Shown piece after piece: positions 45,237-58,549 of a stretch of 64,000 bases of DNA (positions are counted from its first letter, which is position 1; the number at the start of each line of letters is the position of its first letter). The stretch is from Conus ventricosus (taxonomy: Eukaryota; Mollusca; Gastropoda; Neogastropoda; Conidae). The position numbers and the translations under genes are program-made. A model generated the notes under the pieces. It did no database searches. It saw only the letters and a program-made list of their open reading frames with translations, and was not told where the DNA came from. Where the stretch lies: positions 50,993,542 to 51,057,541 of the forward strand of contig CM031604.1 of NCBI GenBank assembly GCA_018398815.1, written 5' to 3'.

Positions 45237-48200
45237 TGTGTGTGTGTGTGTGTCTGTGAGTGCGTATATGTGTGTACATAAGCACACATCTCTCTGTGTC
45301 TGACAATGTCTCTCTTTGTGTATGTGTGTGTTTGTTTTTTTCATTGTTGTGTTCTGCACTGACTCACGTGATGGCATTTTCCACATGAACGGCAGCGATG
45401 CAGACATTCTGAGGTGGAGGCAGCACAGATTCTATGATCAGCTGTTTGTACTCTGCTCTGTTCTCGTCCATCTTTCTCTGCACCACTGGGTTCACTTCAC
45501 GTTCATCAACCTGCATATACATCACATTATTCAATCAAGACTCAAACTTATCAGTTTGAAACATCAGCTACAAATTCTTAATAAAAGAAAAAAGGGTGTG
45601 AACTATGGGCTAAAATAAAATGTTCCAATAACAAAATCCTAGATTCAATAACAAAAATCTTAAGGGAGGTGAAGGGGCCTTTATCAGAAGTCTTTGGTTT
45701 GGATTTTTACGTCATGCAGTGTTACAAGAATATCATTTTCAACTATGGTCATCTCCTGGCATACCAATCTTCACAGTCCTCCAAAGCAGTTCAAGCCTCC
45801 AACAACAAAGTGTAGCAGCTTACACATGGCTGTGAAAAATTTACAACAACAAAAGGCTGCAGACCTGCCAACCCCCTAAGAGACCAATGAGTAAGAATTG
45901 AAGCTCAGTGAGGCAGAAATGTGTAATTTCTGAGAGCTAAGAGTAATCAAGCGCGACATTTACCTTTTTTTCAAACAAACACGATGCGATGAAATTGTTC
46001 GCACGATTTTTGTGAACTTTACCTTTCTACAAAAACAAGCTTTTCTTTTAAGTGTCACAAGAAATCTTTACAAATTATAAAAAATGTAGAATACACTGGA
46101 AACACGCACAAATCCCCTAAACCATCATGGCATGGCACACCAAGGCTTGATAGTGCGCCAGAAACAACCTAAAAAATTGGAAATGAAATGAGGCAGGGAA
46201 CAGTAAATAATAAACAGTAAACAAGTGGGGTAACTTTTGCTCCCATAAGGAAACCTAACACAAGGTAACTTTTATTCAAGACTGGCACAGCCTTTTAAAC
46301 TTGAATAAAGTCAGACAATTACATAGACGAACAATCTAATAGTGGGGGAAAAAACCAAGCGCAGGCCAACAACTCAACTGTCTTGATAGTAATGACTTGG
46401 CAAAGATTTGGACCTAAGGAGGCGGGGGGAGGGAGAGGGGGGAAGGGGGGTGGAGGGGGGAGTTCGAAGATGGAGAAACTGGGAACATAAAATTAAGAAA
46501 ATATATAACCTAAAAAATGTTCTCCCCTATTGCTGATTCTGTGCATGTGGGGTTGGCTATCAGCTCTGTGGCGATGTCATTTTTTAAGTATCGCACCACC
46601 CCAGGAAAAAATTTGTCCCCCCCCCTCCCGACTTCCATCAGTCCCCAACACAAACAGTCCATTCTGCAGTCAAGATGCAGCAGCAGTTTAGACTTCCATG
46701 ACAAGGGTCCTTACAATGTGTGTTGACTTTGTTCGACCACTCTTGAACTGTTTGGCGATCTCCGAATCTGAGAACGCTTCTTTAAAAAGCTGGGATGCAT
46801 GGTCAGCTGCGCTAAGAGCGATGTTGTGCTCGACGAAAAATCCAGCCACCAATGCTTCAGCCCGAATTACCCTTTTCCTAATTTCATCCTCTTTTGAGGT
46901 GTCTACAGTCTGAAAAAACTGTGTGATGCTGGAAGAATTCGGCGCGTTAGAGGAATTGATGTGCTTGCGTGACTCAAGGTGACGCTTCACATCCACCATC
47001 CCGCCATGGGAAATTGTGAAGTCCAACTCGAAAGTGGTAGCCTACACCGTGCACAATTTACACCTTTAGCCGAAGGTCGTATGCAGAGGAACTTTTCTGA
47101 GTATTCTTTTTGGAACTTTTGACCAAGTTTTTTTCTTTTTCGCATCTTGTCCAAAACTTTCTACTCCATGTTTCGACATTTTCGTAGCTAAAACTTCAAA
47201 AAGACGCCAACTTCGCTGAATGGTAAAGATGGTGAAACGAACTGCGCATGAACGGAAACCCTTCTTGAAGATTACTGGTTATACGCACGGCGCCGTGCGT
47301 ATTTGTACATAAGCTGATTTTTTCGTCCGTTTTTTTTTTTGTTGTTGAAAACTTTCAATGCGTAATTTTTTGGCTAAATGCGTAAGGGCGTAAGAATTAT
47401 CACTTGGGCGTAATAAATTACGCGAAATGCGTAATGGTTGGCAGGTCTGAGGCTGTGAAGGCAGCACAATCCTTTTACACGGACACACACCCAATCACCT
47501 GCTTGTTCAAAGGATCTTTGCTTAGTCCGATATATTACACAGTATTTCTTGTGGACATAACTAGTGTATTTTTGACACTTGTGTTTGCAACTATATCTGT
47601 TTGGCTTTGACAGCTGTTTGCAGTCCAACTACACAGTTTGGGGTTATATTTTTTTCTTACATGATACATTCTCACCCACCTGCTGTAAACATTATCACTT
47701 AATGGCAATGTTGAGAATGGGGCTATGTTGCAAATTTGTTGGCAATGTTGAAAACATCCTCAACTGCTTGAGATGGACAACACTGCAAACATTCTCAACA
47801 ACCTGAGTTGGGCAGTGTTGCAAACATTTTCAACTATTTGAATGCTGTCATGTCACAGATGTATCTTTAAGCTGCAAATAGGGGGCGATTTTGCAAACTC
47901 TCTCACAAACTCAGTACAGCAGGGTTGCAAACATTCTCAGGAACTTGAACAGAGCAGTGTTGCATACATTCTCACCCACTCGAACTCTGACTTACCTTCA
48001 GAGAGACCACAGCAGGTCCAGAGCATTTGTGGAGAGGATTCATCACACGACTGCGGCACTCGATCAGCACCTTAGCAATCTTCGTGGCGTTGCTGTACTG
48101 CCCAGGGATCAGGTCGAGGAAAGCCTCATCAATAGCACAGTGCTGGGCCGCCCGTGTGGAGAAAAACCTGCAACACCACAACTGTGTACACCATCTGATT

Positions 48201-48891
48201 CATTCTGAGAAACAATGGGTCAGATATATATGTTTGACAAAAATGCCATCTGAGGAACAAAACTGTCACACTTTGTTCAACAGAAGTACCAGTTGAGGAA
48301 AAAACTCTTGATGCTATGCTCAACATCAAACAAGACAGAATCTGAGGAATAGAATTTAGATATCTTAAAACATCACTTTTCTAACGTGTTTTTAAAACAC
48401 ATTATAAATGTTTTTGGGATTGCTCACAGCTGACTAGGACGAGTGGTTCACAGAGGACCAAGCTTGACCAGACCAACATATTTTGCATGGTACAGGGGAC
48501 TTCTTCACCCAGACATCGTTGTTTCCTCAACAGATGGGGAACAGTACAGGAAGGAGATGGATGAAAGCACCTGAATGAACAAAAACAGGTGTACCTCCGA
48601 CACTTATTCTGAGAGTAGCCAACTGGATCCCTATGTTCTCACTGTGACACATCATTCCCACTTACTTGGTGAACTCGGTCAGCACGCCAAGATCGGAGTC
48701 CAGCAGATGGATGGCAGCCATCTTGTCCATCAAGAGAGTGGGAGAGATGTCGGGCACAGGGGGCGACACAGGCTGCAAGGCGGGCGGGCATCCGGGGCTC
48801 TTGTAACGCTGCAGGCGCTCCATGATACGCTCTGTGGCTGGAGATAAAATAACACATGAGAAGTCAGTTTTGGCAGGCTTAAGTGTGTGAA

Positions 48892-48957
<66 letters not shown>

Positions 48958-49125
48958 CACGCTTAGGTATGTGTATGGATGTATGTGTGCAAGTGTTTGC
49001 ATGCATGAGTGTATATCTATATCTGTTTGAGAGAAAGAGAGGGGTGGCAAGAAAAGACAAACATGGGTGCCAGGAAGACAGACAGATGGAGAGGGGTAGG
49101 GAATACAAAGGATGTGTGTGAACAG

Positions 49126-49193
<68 letters not shown>

Positions 49194-50909
49194 ACATGTG
49201 TGTGTGCTTGTTTGTGTGTATGTGTGGTGTGCGTGTGTCAGTGTGTGTGTGTGAGAGTGTGTGTGTGTAAGTGGGGCGGGTGGGGGGTGGGGGGGGGGGG
49301 GGGGGGTATGTGCCTGTGTGCATGGAGTGTTTGTGAGTGCATGTGAAGGTGAGTGTGTGTGTGCGTGTATGTGTGTGTGAGTGCGAGTGTGTGTGTGTGT
49401 ATGTGCGTGTGTGTGTGTGTGGGTGTGGGTGGGTGTGGGGCATGTTCATACATATACATGCATATGTGGATATACGTGTGTATGCACACATGTGAATGTG
49501 TGCGAGTCAGGAGCCAGAGGACATGCATGTCTCTGAGGGAGTCCACCTACAAACATAAATCAGAACATATTCCCTCTCATATTTTTTTTTATTCAAACAT
49601 AAATCTATCCAGAAAGATGCACACCCTGGTTTGCAATATAATCTGATAGAAATCAAACAGTAAGAAAACCCTGTCACATATCACAGTTCAGCATGACCCT
49701 GCATCTCATAGTGAATGGGAGACAATCTTCAACAACAACAAAATGCTCTCTACGTAGCGTTCAATTTTAACACAACGTACACATATCCGCAATACCTACC
49801 TGTTCGCTGCCCAGGTGGCGCTGTTCTGTGGCGATGTGTTGGGGACTGGAAACCAAACTGAGGCTGGCCAGAAACTAACTTGCGCCATTCTGCAGCGAAC
49901 AGGCTGATGTCGTATTGGGCTCCCTCAAAGTCCACAAACTCCAGCCAGGGAGTCTGGAAATTGTGCAAATACGGGAGGTTGTCGAAGTAACAGGTTTCTA
50001 AGCTGTTTGGGCTGTTTGAGTATGCTGATATTTCACCACAAAGCAAATGTAGCCAACTACGAAAGGTTACCCAAGCTAACCCAATGCTTAAATGGGCTGC
50101 AGGGTGTGTGAAAGGAAAAGTATGTTACACATATAGGACAGAAACTCGACAAGAAACTGTATCTGAAGATACAATGAATAGCACACAATCTACGGAAAAC
50201 GAAGACTTTTCTGAATGGTTCATAATACCAGAACGGTTAAGAGCAATTCCTTTCATCACAAAAAAAAACTAGAACCGTTTTCTTCTTTGACAGGTGCAAT
50301 GCTAGTTGCAAAGCGATCTGAAGCGATCAAAGCTAAGTGAATTTTCGTTGTTTTATTCGTTTATTTATCACCCGACGAAGACCTAAGAGGTCGAAACGCG
50401 TTGTGTTTTGTCTTGTGACTCGTTTGTCCACGTTCTCTGGGCGGCTCACTAACATTTATTTAAGAGGTGCAATGCTGTTACGGCATATATCCAATTTTCA
50501 GAAACCATTAACATGCTATAATTTTCAGAGTACATGGCTTGTCAGGAACTCTTGGATCTTTAAAAAAAAATTACATGGCAGATAAATGAAAGTTTCAATA
50601 CAAAGTGGAGATGCTTGTCATACACATCAAGACATATAAAATCATTTCCACTCAGAACAGGATGAAGGCAACACACAGAGGACTCACGTTGCCAGAAACA
50701 AAGATATGCATAAGGCGAGGCGCTTCATACTGTGGCGGCAAAGCAGGTAAGTACAGATCAGCTCCATGAAGTCTGGGCTCCTCTAACCACAGTGAAAAAG
50801 TCTGGTACAGCCTGTGGCAGCAGAGGAAATGCACAGAATGTATCAACTTTCAAGTGAAGAGCAAAGCACATGTTGGCTTGCACATACGCTTCTAAGCATG
50901 CATGCATGT

Positions 50910-50952
<43 letters not shown>

Positions 50953-52938
50953 CACCATGCCAATGCATATTCACCAAGCCAGAAAACAGGTAAAATACAA
51001 TTTGGGTCACTCTTAGGCATTTTTCAACCTTTTCTCTCTTTTTTTTGTCTTTCACATGGGGGAACATTTTTTTCTACTGATTTCTTGGAAACAGGTCTTC
51101 CCCTGATTTATCGGAAAGAAGTCTTCTATTGGGGTGGATGCTTTGCTACTGACACACAAGAACAATACCTCCAAAACACATAGGAAAAGGTCCTCCACAG
51201 ATAAGAAGAAACAGATCTTGCACTTACACAGAACAGGCATTCCATCGAAAAGGACGAAACCGGTCTTCCATTTCTAGTCTTGTCAATTATTTCCATTGCT
51301 ATCTAGTCGTTACCACATTAAATTCATATGGATTTTTTTCCCTTTGAATTTAGAGACAAAACAGCAAACACAAAGGACAGACACTGACCTGGCAAGCTGG
51401 TTGTGGAACTCTTTTGAACTGAAGTACTGAGGGCTCTCTTCCGTCATAGGACTGGGTTGTGGAGTGTCCGTCTCCGAACCTCCGCCTGAAAGGAAGCCAG
51501 GAGTGCAACAAACATGAACACAAGCCAGTGACGTTAAAAAGCAAATGCAGATTCCACCGAACAGCCAGCAGAAATAACACAACGGACTACACTGCATGTT
51601 GCAAAATGAAACAGAACTACACTTTTCAGATTACAACAAAGAAAGGCAAATGACAGATTCAAAGAGGGAGATTGAAGATTTGTATTTCAATGTGAAGTCT
51701 TACTGCACTGTGACTCATTTCACAACAGTCTGTATGCAGGATCTACCACAATTTGAATCTTTACTGATTCTGACATCTGATAATTATACAATAACAACAA
51801 CAAAATTCATGCCTTCAAACTACTGTATGAAATAAAGATGCCTTAGCACAGATCAAACATACAGTGCCTTGGATGGAAGGGTGTGGTGGAGACAGGGTGG
51901 GAAAGTGAAAGAGGCACAGGTGGGGAAGAACTGATCGTCACATCATTCTGTCACTCTATGTAGTACAGAATCTACGTAAAGCTACTGTTCTCATTAGTGT
52001 GGGAGGGGACATGTGAAGGAGGAAGAATCAGCTCAGACACTCCTGAACACCACCAAAGTGACTCAGCAGCATGCCATGTTTTCTCTTGTGAATGACCTCA
52101 CAATGACTCAATAGGAATAGGTCTGGGTGGATTGCCAGGCTGTACCTGTGCCAAGATGTTCCTGTGTGTGTGTGCAAGGGTCTGAATGAGCAGTGTGGTG
52201 GTAATGCCACTTCCTAGACAAAAAAACAAACAAACCCCAGGACAGTTAAAAATAAAAAAAATCAACACCTCGCCCTTCCCCTGCCCTAAAGAAGCACTCA
52301 TGTAAGGTAAAGTAATGCTGCTTATAGCCCAGCCGACCGCAAACGGCCATATTAGGGCTGTCACCACACTGAAGTCAACCCACAAGACATTAAAACAACA
52401 ACAACAAACAAACAACAACAAAATTACCATTCACACAACTCTTTAAAACACATCCTCTAACAACATACCAGCAATGTTGTTAAAAATCTCTCCTCCATAA
52501 AATCTTAGATCAGATGAAAAATGTTGATCTCTTTCAGAAATTCAAAGATCACATCAGGTGGGACATCTCTTAGGGATAAGCACTAACGTGAAGGTGTGGA
52601 AGCGGCTGAAGAAGGGTCCTCCGTCTTCTTGCTGGTGGCGTCTTCCTGCGGTTGGTACTTGAGGTGAAACTCAGCAGCCTCGGCCAGCTTCTTCTTCAGC
52701 CTCTTCAGCATGGATGACATGGTCATGCTCTGGAAGAACCGCTCTCCCACACTGGCACGCTTTGGCATCCTGCAGCAGAGAGACAGCTTGTCACCAACTC
52801 CTGTGGCACCTGCGAGCAAGACTAATTTGTATTCACAAAAAGGCATTCATGAGACCGCAGATCTCTGCCAACATCAAACCAATCCTGAGTTTGCCCTTTG
52901 ATCTGGAAAACATGTGGAAAAAAAAGATAAATAAAGAA

Positions 52939-52975
<37 letters not shown>

Positions 52976-55798
52976 TTTTACTGTAATATAAAAGAACAAA
53001 TAGGTTAGTAAGTAGTTGGGTTTTTTTCCCTTTTCTACTTTTTTTTTTTTAAAGCTTCAGTGAGCACATCAGTTCCCAAGTTGAAAAAAAATGTTCACCA
53101 AAGGAAGTAGTAATACTATGTCCGGAAAGAATTACTTTCCATGTACTTTCCTATGATTGAGTCCAGAAAAAAAAATCAACATTTTCATCACTTAAAAAAA
53201 AAAAGTTAATATTCCATGAAAATATAGCACTACTTATATAGATCTAGTTGCAAAGCGAGACGACTGCAGGCGGAAATCTAAACAAATCTTAATAAATGTT
53301 AGCGAACCGCCCAGAGAACGTGGACAAACGAGTCACAAGATAAAACACAACGCGTTTCGACCTCTTAGGTCTTCGTCAGGTGATATATAAACGAATAAAA
53401 CAACGAAAGTTTATATATCACCTGACGAAGACCTAAGAGGTTGAAACGCGTTGTGTTTTGTCTTGTGACTCGTTTGTCCACGTTCTCTGGGCGGTTCGCT
53501 AACATTTATTTAAGAACTACTTATATAGTTATTCTTTCATAAATTGTAACACTACAGTGTTCATGTTCTGAGGAAGACTTGTCATTATCTTCTTCAATAG
53601 ATCCCATCCACCCTTTGATCTGGATCCCCACAATGGGGATTTTTTTTTTTTTCTCAAATCCTCACACACAGCGCAATCTTCGGCAATCTCCCAAATACAA
53701 CAAAACCATCAGCAAAATGATACTGGTCGTACAAAGGAAGAAGAATGGATCTGCATGGATCCCTACAATGGATCTGCACCAAAACATCATGATTTGGTTC
53801 TTTGGCCATATTCCATCTTTCCTCTGAGTTTCATTAAAATCCATTCAACAGTTTTTGCACAATATTGTTGACAGACAGACAAACAAATAAACAAAAGTGT
53901 GTAAAAAAAAAAAAAAACATAGCCTCTTTGGCAAAGGCAACTAACTATAAGGAGCTGTGCACAAAGGTGGTGGGAATGAGGTAACTGCAGGCATTATGAT
54001 ATATGAATAAAATCTATGATCGTCTTGTATGTATGTCATTTAACGACAACAAAATCAATCACCATTCTCACTTCCATATGTTATGAGACAGTTTTTGTAG
54101 TCACATGCTGAGTTAAGTCATTCACTTCAAATCCTGTAATGTAATTTCCCATTATTTTGAGCAAAATAAGGAAAAATGGACAAAGGTTCTCTGCTCCAAA
54201 CATCTTCCAAAATTTTACATTAGCACTGCTCGTACTTGATGCAGAAATCAAACATCAATGTTGAGTTTCACAGCAGCATTATCTTGACACATTTGAATGA
54301 AAAAGGTTAACGGCAATGTTTCATGCAAAAACAATTGAAGTTAAGAGGACTTCATGGTCTTATTTGCTTTTTTTTTTTTTTTTTTTTTTTTTGCTGTCCC
54401 AACCTCTGCGCCACCTCAGAGGCAGTGCACCCACACCGCTCATTCCGACACCCCGTCCACAGCCACAGCCCAGAAGGCCCCGCCGCAGCCCCAGCACCAG
54501 CAATCCACAGGGAGCAGTCAATGTCAAGTCGTCAAGAGCAACCCACCGGAGGAGACACTGCACTGCTGCCAGTCACTTCGGTGGTGTTCAGTGGTGCCTG
54601 TTCTGATCTAACATACGCAGGACACCACCTACTAAGCCCCCTACTGACGACAATAATTGCTTAGTCGCGGAGCCGGCGTGAGTGAGCTCTCCCTCCGGAG
54701 GGCGCCACCACGTCCGTCCAACGACAACCCCCATGGATTCGCCGATACCGGTGACCCAGACGGAAGCAAACCAAGGCCACAGACGTGGAGAGGACATCGA
54801 AATTGAGGTCACCATGAGAGCAGGGCATGAAGGGCACAGAACTTGAGACTTTTTTTCTTTTTTTTAATGCTGATCAATGGAATGAGGATGATTAAGATGA
54901 TGCTACGGATTTCCATTTCGGTCTGAGACTACATGACAGGGCTGTACTCTACGCTTCCTTTCATAATATATCCTGGCGTCAACCAGGCCCGAGAGATACA
55001 GGCACCTGCAGTGTTGGTCAGGAAATTTGAGCAACACTCTCAGAAACGCATCCATTAAGTGGATGGAACTCGACTGTGTGGTCCCAGTCTTCCCAACTGA
55101 GTCCGCAGCAAACTCAACTCTGGGTAGGAGCCGGTCGGGGCAGAAAAACCCACATGACTCTGATGGGATTCGAACCCACGACCTCCCAGCCGGGAGTCCG
55201 TGACGCTAACCACTTCGCCACGGCGGCTGGTCTATTTGCTTTTCTTTGTGCAAAAGTAATAAGTTCACTTTGCATATACTTTCATACAAAAATAATACCA
55301 TACATGTGCATGAGACTGAGACAGATTAGCAATTTACAACAACAGAAAAAAACAGCATAAAAAAACCCCAGATAAAGAACATCCAGCATGAAATGTGCAC
55401 ATGTCGGCACATTCACACACAGCACACACACACAGACACCCCCACAGATAAACATTATGACTAGAGCACTGACTGTCCTGCTGGGCACAGCGGCCGAGGT
55501 ACAAGGAGAAGAACCTCTGCCACACCAGGGGCACCATGGGATGGGTGATGGGCATGTCCAGGGCCTGCTGGGCCCAGCGGTACACACACAGGCGACCCAC
55601 GGTGCGGGGGAACTCCGGCTTCAGCTGGGCTGTCACGTGCTGCACACAGTCACCATCATCTTCTTAGGAGGGTTAAGGTTGGGATGGGGGACACTATTCA
55701 CATTCAGAACAAAGAGAAAGCATGTGACTCAACCACAACATGTGTTGTTTTGATCTTCAACCACTCTTTCACAGCTGCCTAAAACAGTCCTAGGGGAT

Positions 55799-55830
<32 letters not shown>

Positions 55831-56864
55831 GTGGGGTGTGGATGGGAATGGGCAATCATGTTACTTATGTCTTGTTTTTCCTTCAAACCATCCTACAGTC
55901 ATTACTCTACAAGCCAGTCCATGGATTTAGCAAATTCATCATCCGAGTGGTTAAGAAACTGCCTTTGAACAATGCTATCCATCAATGTTAACACAGTGAT
56001 AATGTACTTCAATTTTCTCAGAATTATCCATTCAAACATTAAACTGGGCACATTTCAAATTCTATCAATTTGATCTGGACATGGTTTTCACAACACAGGC
56101 ATTAAAAGTACATATCAAAATGCCCAAACTGAAAACAGTCAGAAAGTAGAACATGGATTCTTCTGTGGTGAAGGGCCACATAGAGACTGTCCACAATATC
56201 GCAGTGTGCAAGTGTCTGTGCATGCATGTGCGCACTCACGTGCCTGCCTGCAGGTGTAGGCTTATATGCATATACAATTATGCATGCAAGTATTCATCTG
56301 TGTATGTGTATTTGTGTGTGGATGAGAAAACTACCTGTTTAAAAGAACAGTTTATACGAGGCCATACGCATTCACAAATCTGCACATACATGTATGCACA
56401 CACAAACACAAGCATGTCCACCAACACATGCACCCACATAAGCCAAGAAATCCTACTTGCTTGCACACAATCTGCATGCAAACCCACACCAGACCTGCCT
56501 ACCTCATGTTATGCTCATCAGTAATAACCACAGAGATTTTCAGTAATTTTGCATTTTCCTTCAGTAATTCCACGGACGCGTAATACACGGCGTTTTTGAA
56601 CAAATAATGTGTACAAAACTCCCAACTACATTTTTAACATTTTAACAAAAAATATTAACAGTAAAAAAGGAACAAAAACAACAAAGCAGATTAAAATACC
56701 TTGGGATGATGGCTGATGACAGACTCAGACAGGAGTTTCAGGTCAATTCAAAGGTGATATACTTGACAGTTTGTAACTTTACACGCAGTCACCACAGATG
56801 ACACCACTGATGAAGAACCTAATGTACAACCCCCCCCTCCCCCCCCCCAAAAAAAACTACAAAA

Positions 56865-56913
<49 letters not shown>

Positions 56914-58509
56914 GCACTAAGCCTTGTATTGTGCCGAGAGATTGCTGAGTCTGGAAACATCCTTTTCATTTTCGCCACTATCTTGTCAGCACAGCTCAGG
57001 GACAAGTTGTTTCCGCAGATCAGCTCACACAACAGTCTTTCTGCGTTGGTGATCTTCCGTGTGTGGGTCTGACGGCTGCTCTCGCTGGATTTCGTAAACA
57101 ACGATGTGATCTTCTGACTGGAGGCACTGGCAGCTGTCTCTTTGTGCATTTTCCCCGAGATATGGCGCTTGCAGTCATTTGCTCCCCATGTCCGATGGAG
57201 AAGTCTGAACTGCACACCGAGCAGTATACAAATCCAGGTCCATGTTTTTTGGATTGCAAAAGACAAGGCCAAGTCCGCGTGTATTTACTTCGGAACACTT
57301 GCTTCTTCGCCTTCTTCCGTGTGGCACAGTGGTTTTCGAACCCTCGTCGTCGGTTTCATGCAAACGTTTAGAAGATTTCTCCGCCATTTTCACAATCGCC
57401 GGCAAAAAAATCGGTTGAAACTTTGTCTTACAATGGCTGAACAAAAGGCTTCGAATGGCGCGCACAGATGTGATGGCGCGTCGTGTTGGCCCACAGCACC
57501 ACATTGACCAATCGCAAGTTCCGAACCATCTGTGGTTTCGGCTTGAGTCAAGGGAAGTTACTCTGTGGTCTCGGAAAGGTCTAGCAGTCGACAATTTTTC
57601 GAGTCTGGAATTTGCGTAGTTTTTCAATTTTCTTTTCCGTAATTTCGCACGGAAAATCGTACCTCCGTAATGGGGGGTTAATTTCCGTAAGATTACGGAC
57701 GATTACGGAAGGGTAGGCAGGTCTGCCACACCCATCAATTCTTTCAAATCAAGTAAATAATTTTCATTCCTGTTACCAAGAAAAAAAAAGGAGTTTTACT
57801 TCCAAAAATAGTTTTATGATAAAATGATGTGTCTGAACAAATGCAGTATCTCCACTGATCGTGGAACACACACTGCCTCTCGTATTTACTTTGGAGCATT
57901 TTCGTCAGCAAAGCTGACTGGGAAATGGCGCTGTAGCCCTTCTTCACTTGTACCTTGTCAGCCAAATATATTGGGCGTTCTGTTGCACCCCTTTTTATTT
58001 CTCCTTTTACAATTGGATCATAGTGCCTTTTACCACATCAATTTCATATTTGTGCTACACTTTTTCTTTTTTGTCTTGTCCCACTTGTATACATTTGCCC
58101 TGGTCAAGCACCATTTTTCACAGGTCTGGACAGCAGCTCTTTCTACAGGGCTGGCAAAAACCCCACCAAAAACAAAAATTATTATGGAACTTAAAACCAA
58201 CAAACCAACCTACCTTCATGGCATTCTCCAGGGGTATGGAAGGATTGGCCAGCAGCTCTTGCTGCAGAGCCGGCCACACCCCACTCTCCTGGTCCAGCGC
58301 GTCCTCCACACTCAGGATCTGCATTGCCAGCCACCCAAACTCCGGCAGCGACGATTTCTCCATCAGTGAGGGGGCGCTGCTTGATCCTCCTCCAACCCAG
58401 TGGAGGAATCTCCCCGAGACTTGCTGTCTGTCTGAAGCTGCTGCAGTGGGCAAGACGAGTGTGAGACAGAGGGTGCACATGCATGAGAGGGAGGGAGGGA
58501 GGGAGGGAG

Positions 58510-58549
<40 letters not shown>

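Noticed and set aside
48662..49546. Long His/Thr-rich and Cys/Val-rich frames on both strands
   Set aside because: They are translations of TG/CA tracts. The only genuine coding part is the EPG5 exon 48666-48837.
55166..55228. Possible minus-strand tRNA gene with perfect box B
   Set aside because: The same sequence heads a second dispersed copy at 43140-43203, both with poly-A tails and target duplications. It is a SINE head, not a tRNA locus.
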